From an uncultured Ruminococcus sp. (GTDB lineage Bacteria > Bacillota > Clostridia > Oscillospirales > Ruminococcaceae): a DNA stretch of 11,309 nucleotides. Position numbers and translations under genes: made by a program. Below, piece after piece: positions 6,549 through 11,309 of the stretch (the first letter of the stretch is position 1; every line of letters starts with the position of its first letter). The stretch lies in contig CALANW010000051.1 of the NCBI GenBank assembly GCA_937926145.1, positions 1 through 11,309 on the forward strand, given 5' to 3'. The notes beneath the pieces are model-generated. The model searched no databases and had not been told where the DNA came from. It was given only the letters and a program-made list of their open reading frames with translations.

Positions 6549-6656
6549 ATGAAAGAAAGGAAATGGTACCAATGGAAAGAACAATAAAGAATATGTAAGG
6601 CGATGAGCCGAGCAGAAAAAATCAAAATGTTCATTTCAGGCAAAAAGAAAATATGA
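6549..6656 (+). other. Short upstream reading frames in the hsp20 leader
   Basis: Three tiny ATG frames lie in a row between CIRCE and hsp20: 6549-6587 (12 residues, MKERKWYQWKEQ), 6572-6598 (8 residues) and 6603-6656 (17 residues, MSRAEKIKMFISGKKKI). The first follows a G-rich AAGGGGGG at long spacing (13 nt). The third follows TAAGG at only 2 nt. They may be leader peptides, the remnant of a small basic protein, or chance. No family is recognised. Confidence 0.2.
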
Positions 6657-6674
6657 TCCAAAGGAGAGATCTTT

Positions 6675-7097
6675 ATGTATGGCATCACACCTTTTGAAAA
6701 GAAAACTTACGACCTTTTTAATGCATTCCACGATTTTGAAGATAACTTCTTCAACGGAACGGCACTTGCAAGCTGCAAGACCGATATAAAAGATGAGGGC
6801 GACAAGTTCGTTCTCGAAGCCGAACTTCCGGGCTTTGAAAAGGAAAACATCAAGCTTGACCTTGACGGCGACAACCTCGTTATCACAGCTGAACACAACA
6901 CTGAAAACGACGAAAAGGATAAGGACGGCAAGTATATCCGCCGTGAACGTTCCTACGGTTCGTATCAGAGAAGCTTCGATGTAAGCGCTGTCGATGTTGA
7001 CAAGATCGAAGCCGAGTACAAGAACGGTATCCTTATCCTCGATCTTCCTAAGAAAGCTCCGACAGAACCCGTTACCAAGAGGCTGGAGATCAAATAA
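6675..7097 (+). CDS. Small heat shock protein Hsp20, copy 1
   Basis: An ATP-independent holdase of 140 residues that would form oligomers and trap unfolding cytoplasmic proteins. After a short N-terminal arm rich in phenylalanine (1-34), the alpha-crystallin domain covers about 35-126. It includes ELPGFEKENIKL, the charged loop around HNTENDEKDKDG and the family-ending EYKNGILILDLPK. The last residues RLEIK carry an L-x-I version of the C-terminal I-x-I motif that docks on a neighbouring subunit. AAAGGAG lies 8 nt before the ATG. CIRCE upstream suggests HrcA control. The product is identical to that of the gene 560 bp downstream. Confidence 0.95.
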   Translation: MYGITPFEKKTYDLFNAFHDFEDNFFNGTALASCKTDIKDEGDKFVLEAELPGFEKENIKLDLDGDNLVITAEHNTENDEKDKDGKYIRRERSYGSYQRSFDVSAVDVDKIEAEYKNGILILDLPKKAPTEPVTKRLEIK

Positions 7098-7234
7098 TCT
7101 TTCAAGCGTTCTAGACATTTAAACTAACACAAACAAATCACAATAATTAACGTCACCGGGCAGCAAACTTTAGGTGACACGCAAAGTTGCCTGCGAACTG
7201 CCCAAGGGGGCGTCCCCTTCAAGGAGGGATCTTT
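7098..7234 (+). promoter_or_regulatory. Structured leader of the second hsp20 gene
   Basis: Several complementary segments lie between the hsp20 copies. GTCACC (7152-7157) can pair with GGTGAC (7173-7178). GGGCAG (7158-7163) can pair with CTGCCC (7198-7203). GCAAACTTT (7163-7171) can pair with AAAGTTGC (7183-7190) with one bulge. AAGGGG (7204-7209) can pair with CCCCTT (7214-7219). TCCC (7213-7216) can instead pair with GGGA (7226-7229), covering the ribosome binding site AAGGAGGG (7221-7228). The first helix crosses the second and third, giving a possible pseudoknot. The last two helices exclude each other. A thermosensor or other RNA switch is possible but unproven. Confidence 0.4.
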
Positions 7235-7657
7235 ATGTATGGCATCACACCTTTTGAAAAGAAAACTTACGACCTTTTTAATGCATTCCACGATTTTGAA
7301 GATAACTTCTTCAACGGAACGGCACTTGCAAGCTGCAAGACCGATATAAAAGATGAGGGCGACAAGTTCGTTCTCGAAGCCGAACTTCCGGGCTTTGAAA
7401 AGGAAAACATCAAGCTTGACCTTGACGGCGACAACCTCGTTATCACAGCTGAACACAACACTGAAAACGACGAAAAGGATAAGGACGGCAAGTATATCCG
7501 CCGTGAACGTTCCTACGGTTCGTATCAGAGAAGCTTCGATGTAAGCGCTGTCGATGTTGACAAGATCGAAGCCGAGTATAAGAACGGTATCCTTATCCTC
7601 GATCTTCCTAAGAAAGCTCCAACAGAACCCGTTACCAAGAGGCTTGAAATAAAGTAA
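7235..7657 (+). CDS. Small heat shock protein Hsp20, copy 2
   Basis: It encodes the same 140-residue alpha-crystallin chaperone as the gene at 6675. The start is the ATG at 7235, 7 nt after AAGGAGG, because the duplicated sequence begins at that ribosome binding site; a longer in-frame start at 7187 lies in the structured leader and is rejected. From 6668/7228 to 7018/7578 the two copies are identical at DNA level. Six differences follow (7019/7579, 7061/7621, 7085/7645, 7088/7648, 7091/7651, 7094/7654), every one a silent third-position change. No terminator with a T-tract separates the copies, so they may share a transcript. The gene ends before a strong terminator. Confidence 0.94.
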   Translation: MYGITPFEKKTYDLFNAFHDFEDNFFNGTALASCKTDIKDEGDKFVLEAELPGFEKENIKLDLDGDNLVITAEHNTENDEKDKDGKYIRRERSYGSYQRSFDVSAVDVDKIEAEYKNGILILDLPKKAPTEPVTKRLEIK

Positions 7658-7701
7658 TTTTCTCCCACACTTTCAATACGAAGTGACCCCATAAAATGCG
7701 A

Positions 7702-7741
7702 ATCGTCCGCCGCAGTCAGTTCTGCGGCGGACGATTTTTTT
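7702..7741 (+). terminator. Rho-independent terminator of the hsp20 genes
   Basis: A perfect 14-bp stem (7702-7715 with 7722-7735, core CGTCCGCCGCAG) with a 6-nt loop is followed by a run of T to 7741. The T-tract reaches the degV stop codon (7740-7742) on the other strand. In the minus direction the hairpin is followed only by a mixed T-rich stretch, so it is at best a weak terminator for degV. Confidence 0.92.
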
Positions 7742-8603
7742 ATTTTGGCATTTTCAAAAACAATACTCCTATCGAACCTGCTCCGCAGTTGCTCGATATC
7801 GTCGCCGAAGCTTTCGCAACGATGACTTCGTCAAAACAGCAGAGCCTTTTAACCTCGGCTTTTACGGCGGCGATCATCTCCACTCCGCAGCCTGCGTGAG
7901 TGATAAAGACCCTCTTTCGGTCTATCTCTTTGCTGCGGCTGAGTTCGCTTCGGATATAGCTTCGCACCGATTTGCCGTAATCGCCTATTTCAAGCGTTTT
8001 CAGTGCGAGCCGCCCTTTTTTCAGCGCAAGAACAGGGTGAATCAGCATCGCCGAGCAGAGCGTTCTTACCGCTTTTCCCGTAAGTCCGCTGCGGTAAAGA
8101 TAGTCCGCATTTTTAGCAATGAAGCTTGTCGATATGCATTCGCGGACGCGCGAACACTCCTGAATTATCTCCGAAGCCGAACAGCCGCTGTCGCGCATTT
8201 CGACCGCTTTTATTATCATAAACGCCATTCCCGATGAGAACTGCTCTGAATCGATAACGCTGACCCGTCCGCTGTCCCTGCCCATAAACGAGAGCGCCGT
8301 CTGCGCGTTGGTGTAGGAATTGCTGAGCCTGTCGCTCAAAGAGATATGTATGATCTCATCGTATTTTTCAAGCTGCTTGCCGAAAAATATCTCATACTCC
8401 ATAGGCTGAGCCGCGCAGGTCGCAGCCTTTATGCCGCCCTTTTCAAAATATTCGATTATGTTCTGTGAATCGACTTCGTAACCGTCGCGAAAGCGTCCCG
8501 TATCGGTCGTGATGTAAAAATACATTATCCCAACATCGTGGATCTCAAAATATTCCTCGGGCAGATCGCAGGCGCAGTCGGAAGTTATCCCTATCCTTTT
8601 CAT
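7740..8603 (-). CDS. DegV family (EDD-fold) protein
   Basis: A 287-residue DegV-family protein, the usual length. Members bind fatty acids; in Firmicutes the related FakB subunits present them to the kinase FakA. Family features seen are the N-terminal ITSDCACDLP, the RDGYEV stretch, a ligand loop that reads CAAQP where TSQP is usual, ISLSDRLSNSYTNAQ in place of the common ISSGLSGTYQSA, VIDSEQFSSGMAF, and the C-terminal SNCGAGSIGVLF. The serine and threonine positions around the ligand are thus partly altered, and the bound lipid cannot be predicted. No fakA kinase gene is nearby. Its ATG overlaps the kinase stop (ATGA), so it is co-translated with the hybrid kinase. The 'degV' symbol is avoided because the family has many paralogues. 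Confidence 0.88.
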   Translation of the reverse strand: MKRIGITSDCACDLPEEYFEIHDVGIMYFYITTDTGRFRDGYEVDSQNIIEYFEKGGIKAATCAAQPMEYEIFFGKQLEKYDEIIHISLSDRLSNSYTNAQTALSFMGRDSGRVSVIDSEQFSSGMAFMIIKAVEMRDSGCSASEIIQECSRVRECISTSFIAKNADYLYRSGLTGKAVRTLCSAMLIHPVLALKKGRLALKTLEIGDYGKSVRSYIRSELSRSKEIDRKRVFITHAGCGVEMIAAVKAEVKRLCCFDEVIVAKASATISSNCGAGSIGVLFLKMPK

Positions 8604-10687
8604 ACAAGCACCTCTTTTTTTCGCTCGGGAGCTTCTTTCTGCGGCTCGGCTGTCTTTATGTACCGCTTCGGAAGATAGTTCCGCAGCATTTTGTCAAGCA
8701 TCGCGACTTCGATAGGCTTCGCGAGGAAATCGTTCATTCCCGCACTGATGAACATTTCCCTTGCGCCGTTGACAGCGTTCGCCGTGAGCGCTATTATCGG
8801 CAGTCTGCGGAAACGGTCATCGCTTTGGCTTCGTATTATCTTAGTCGCTTCAACGCCGTCCATATCGGGCATCATATGATCCATAAATACAAGGTCGAAA
8901 TTTTCGGAGCGAAGCATCTCGATAGCCTTTGCACCGCTTTCCGCAGTAAAAAGCTGCATCCTGTATGGCTTCATAAGCCCTGCCGCCACTTTAAGATTGA
9001 GCGCGTTATCATCAACGATAAGTATCCTTGCTTCGGGCGCAGTGAATTTTATCTGCATATTTCGGCTCGGGACGATGTTTTCATTGTTGAACGCCGATAC
9101 CGCGGATATTGAATAGAACGGCTTGTAAATGCAGTGGATATTGCTCGGCAAAGTCACCGCGCCTGCCCTTTCCTGAACGACATAAACATTTGATGTTTCA
9201 GCAAATTCACCGATGAGCTTCGGATTTTCCATATATTTTTCCCTGCTGACGAAAAGGTGGGTTATGCTCCTGCGCTCTGCCGCAGCTTTGAGTTTTTCGG
9301 CAGTATCGCAGGTCATTATCTCAACGTGAAGCATATCCTCCATCTTTTCAAGATTTCTCGCAGAGCGCCTGCCCTTGCCATCGGTGTCAAGGAATGCCGC
9401 CGCGCAGACATTCTGCGGTTCATTTACGGCAATGAAAGGCTCTCTGTCCTTGACTTTGAGCGGAATGACGAAGCGAAAATCCGAACCAACGCCGTATTCG
9501 CTTTTCACGCTTATAAAACCGCCCATCTGGTCGATTATCCTCTTCGATATCGCAAGTCCGAGTCCCGTGCCCTCGATCGAACGGTTTTTCTTTGTGTCGA
9601 CCCGATAAAAGCTTGTGTAAAGCTTGTCAAGATGCTCTTCGGTGATGCCTATGCCCGTGTCTGCGACCGATACGAACAGATTTATGCCGTATTCCTGCCG
9701 CGTTTGTGAAACGGTGAGGGTTATGCTGCCCTTTTCCGTGTATTTTACCGCATTCGTCATAAGATTCACTATGACTTGGCGGATCCGCGCTTCATCACCG
9801 ATTATTCCCCTCGGGATATTCGGGTCGGCGTTGACGATGATCTCTATATTCTTGCTGCCGCGTCTTGTTTCCGCCATACTTATTGCCGCATTTATGGTCG
9901 AAGCGATGTTGAACTCATCGGGAACAAGCTCAAATCTTCCCGAATCTATCTTGGAAAAATCGAGGATATCGTTTATTATCGCAAGCAGGCTTTCCCCTGC
10001 CGCGCGGATACAACAGCAGTTCGAGCGAACGTTGTCGCTCAGGTCTTCTTCACGAAGCACAAGCTCACACATTCCGACTATCGCATTCATCGGGGTGCGT
10101 ATCTCGTGGCTCATATTAGCAAGAAAATCCGCCTTGGAGTGTTCTGCTTTTTTAGCGTCCTGCACACTTTGGATAAGCATTTTTTCGTAGGTATTAAGTC
10201 CCTCGATGAAAATATAAAGCACGATGAGCGCCGTTATCATCATAGATATTCTGACAACGAATTTCGTTATCTCCGCACCGTTGGAAAGATTTATGTCCGT
10301 CATCGCAACGATGTGGTGCACTACCCCCGACAGTACGAGCATTATGTACCAGAACAGCAGCTTTGTATCTCTGTAAGCGGACAGAACCAACGCGATCTCA
10401 ATGAACACTGCGACTGAATTATAAATGCTCTCCTCCATGATACTGCAGGTAAAAACATTGATATAAGACATAAGCATAAGCACGGTCGCCTGCGCCTTTA
10501 TCGGAACATTCGGGTGAAAGGTCATCACCGTTGCACCGCAGGCGAACACCGCTGCCATAAGGCAAACGCCCATGCACCAGCCTTTGCAGATGCTTATAAT
10601 GCACATCGCAGCCGAGCAGAGTTCAAAGATGAACCATGCGCAGACCGCCGCCGTTTTCTTGTTAGTCAGAATGTTGCTGTATCTCAT
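8600..10687 (-). CDS. Membrane hybrid histidine kinase with C-terminal receiver
   Basis: This 695-residue protein has about six membrane helices in its first 165 residues and no clear extracytoplasmic sensor. A helical linker leads to the phosphoacceptor helix (FLANMSHEIRTPMNAI, His194). The ATPase domain has its N box NLMTNAVKY at about 308-316, G1 ADTGIG and G2 GTGLGLAIS. A degenerate receiver-like segment (about 418-538) keeps a late KPF but lacks the phosphorylatable aspartate. A full receiver follows (ILIVDDN; FMDHMMPDMDG with Asp603; ALTANA; FLAKPI), then a charged tail. There is no DNA-binding output domain, so it must signal to an unseen partner. The ATG at 10685-10687 has AAGGGG 9 nt upstream and is preferred over the TTG at 10714. 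It overlaps degV by 4 nt. Confidence 0.93.
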   Translation of the reverse strand: MRYSNILTNKKTAAVCAWFIFELCSAAMCIISICKGWCMGVCLMAAVFACGATVMTFHPNVPIKAQATVLMLMSYINVFTCSIMEESIYNSVAVFIEIALVLSAYRDTKLLFWYIMLVLSGVVHHIVAMTDINLSNGAEITKFVVRISMMITALIVLYIFIEGLNTYEKMLIQSVQDAKKAEHSKADFLANMSHEIRTPMNAIVGMCELVLREEDLSDNVRSNCCCIRAAGESLLAIINDILDFSKIDSGRFELVPDEFNIASTINAAISMAETRRGSKNIEIIVNADPNIPRGIIGDEARIRQVIVNLMTNAVKYTEKGSITLTVSQTRQEYGINLFVSVADTGIGITEEHLDKLYTSFYRVDTKKNRSIEGTGLGLAISKRIIDQMGGFISVKSEYGVGSDFRFVIPLKVKDREPFIAVNEPQNVCAAAFLDTDGKGRRSARNLEKMEDMLHVEIMTCDTAEKLKAAAERRSITHLFVSREKYMENPKLIGEFAETSNVYVVQERAGAVTLPSNIHCIYKPFYSISAVSAFNNENIVPSRNMQIKFTAPEARILIVDDNALNLKVAAGLMKPYRMQLFTAESGAKAIEMLRSENFDLVFMDHMMPDMDGVEATKIIRSQSDDRFRRLPIIALTANAVNGAREMFISAGMNDFLAKPIEVAMLDKMLRNYLPKRYIKTAEPQKEAPERKKEVLV

Positions 10688-10740
10688 TTTATTCTGCCCC
10701 TTATGGTAAACCAAAGATATCCTACACGTTTTATGCTATT

Positions 10741-10769
10741 ATTTTAACATATATGACATTAAATGGCAA
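10741..10769 (-). promoter_or_regulatory. Sigma-A type promoter of the hybrid kinase-degV unit
   Basis: On the minus strand TTGCCA (10769-10764), a 17-nt spacer and TAAAAT (10746-10741), preceded by TG for an extended -10. Both hexamers and the spacer length are the same as in the phoB promoter. The resulting leader would be about 45 nt. Confidence 0.7.
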
Positions 10770-11016
10770 CAATTTTAGAGCAAAATATTTCTAAATATAG
10801 ATTTTTTGTGACAATTTTATAAAAATACAGATATTAATTTTCCAACTTTTTAATTTTTAGTTTTTATTCGACAAGGTTCGACCAATAAAAAACAGCATCG
10901 GAACTTTATAGCCCAATGCTGTTTCAATCTGTTGAAAAAGTATATTGCATTTATGCATATTGACAAAAAAGGATTTTATGACTTGATGCTAAAAGAAGAA
11001 CCGCCATTCATATCCC
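10770..11016. other. A/T-rich non-coding stretch
   Basis: Apart from the terminator at 10887-10923 nothing is recognised here. The sequence at 10770-10870 is strongly A/T-rich upstream of the kinase promoter, which could serve as an UP-like element. No ORF with a ribosome binding site is present. Confidence 0.5.
10887..10923 (-). terminator. Intrinsic terminator for a gene beyond the right edge
   Basis: The minus strand reads AACAGCATTGG, an 11-nt loop, CCGATGCTGTT and then a T-run (plus arms 10891-10901 and 10913-10923, A-run 10887-10892). The stem is 11 bp with one G-T pair. It would stop minus-strand transcription entering from the right and insulate the hybrid kinase promoter. In the plus direction only TTTCAAT follows, so it is weak there. 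Confidence 0.65.
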
Positions 11017-11260
11017 GTCGGTGCTAAACGCTCGTCGCTTTGCTCCTCACGTTTATTTGCCGAGGATAGTTGTTCCGAACATAAAGAATAAGCGCAATTC
11101 ACATTTTTAGGTTTACGAAACTGATATCTCATATTTCGATTTACCTTTTTGATGTGAATTGCGCCTTTGGGTTTGTTACTGATTACGCTTTTGCAGTAAG
11201 TTTTGACTGTCAGTTTTGGGTATTTCGCTCTCTGCGAAGAGCGACCAAGGGCTTTGCCCC
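11017..11260. repeat. Structured intergenic repeat, right copy
   Basis: The second copy of the element at 45-293, in the same orientation. Its long hairpin (arms GCGCAATTCACAT 11092-11104 and ATGTGAATTGCGC 11152-11164) has inner helices AGGT/ACCT (11109-11112 with 11143-11146) and CGAAA/TTTCG (11116-11120 with 11134-11138). Inner base pair 145-165 of the left copy (A-T) is replaced here by G-C (11117-11137), a compensatory change. The terminal hairpins are at 11225-11244 (loop CTGCGA) and 11249-11259. The 61-nt distance between long and short hairpins is the same as in the left copy. The last 49 bases of the window hold nothing recognisable. Confidence 0.75.
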
Positions 11261-11309
11261 ATATGCACTAACTTAATCTTGCAATTACCCTAAAAATATG
11301 GTAAAATAA

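Larger units (their letters stand above)
6661..7657 (+). repeat. Tandem hsp20 duplication, 560-bp unit
   Basis: Homology begins at the ribosome binding sites (6661 and 7221, one difference at 6667/7227) and stops at the stop codons (7097 and 7657). Upstream and downstream flanks are unrelated, so the duplicated piece is just RBS plus gene. The spacer of about 120 bp between the copies is unique to this site. Confidence 0.95.

Noticed and set aside
7187..7234. Longer start for the second hsp20 (16 extra residues)
   Set aside because: The extra part lies in the structured spacer, has no counterpart in copy 1, and would ignore the perfect AAGGAGG ahead of the ATG at 7235.
6636..7456. Minus-strand frames opposite the hsp20 genes
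   Set aside because: They occur twice only because the gene is duplicated; they have no ribosome site and no recognisable family.
45..11260. Composite transposon bounded by the two direct repeats
   Set aside because: No transposase or integrase lies inside, the repeats have no terminal inverted repeats or target duplications, and the interior is ordinary core genome content.

Overview
The window looks like chromosomal DNA from a low-to-moderate GC Gram-positive anaerobe of the Clostridia, probably Ruminococcus-like (Oscillospiraceae). The basis is a lipoprotein PstS, a clostridial-style PhoB/PhoR pair, a CIRCE heat-shock operator, extended -10 promoters of the TTGCCA-17-TAAAAT type, and abundant structured intergenic repeats. 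There is no rRNA or other taxonomic marker, so the genus is an inference. No CRISPR array, tRNA, rRNA, transposase or phage gene is visible.

Layout. Positions 1-420 carry no gene. They hold a structured repeat of about 250 bp (45-293) and a tandem TTACGCA-type repeat that runs into the phoR stop codon. Positions 421-6254 (minus strand) are a complete phosphate-acquisition and phosphate-sensing cluster, transcribed right to left: pstS, pstC, pstA, pstB, then a 118-nt gap with its own promoter and an attenuator-like hairpin, then phoB and phoR, which overlap by 8 nt. No phoU lies in the cluster. Positions 6255-6674 are a divergent control region. They contain a pstS promoter with TTAACAT-type candidate Pho motifs, an 8-bp palindromic pair, a near-perfect CIRCE element and short ORFs. 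Positions 6675-7657 (plus strand) hold two hsp20 genes encoding the same 140-residue protein, followed by a strong terminator. Positions 7740-10687 (minus strand) hold a two-gene unit, a membrane hybrid histidine kinase followed by a DegV-family protein, overlapping by ATGA. Positions 10688-11309 carry no gene. They hold the kinase promoter, a minus-strand terminator and a second copy of the structured repeat in the same orientation as the left one.

How the genes work together. PstS captures phosphate outside the cell, PstC/PstA form the channel and PstB powers import. PhoR and PhoB sense limitation and would be expected to switch on pstS through the motifs upstream of it. The hsp20 pair is an ATP-independent chaperone module, probably repressed by HrcA through CIRCE. 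The hybrid kinase and DegV protein are translationally coupled, suggesting a shared but unknown pathway.

The least explained signals are three. First, the two structured repeats have a conserved two-part hairpin architecture, including a compensatory base-pair change. Second, the hsp20 duplication has all its coding differences in the last 79 bp. Third, the leader of the second hsp20 gene can fold into competing helices that end on its ribosome binding site.
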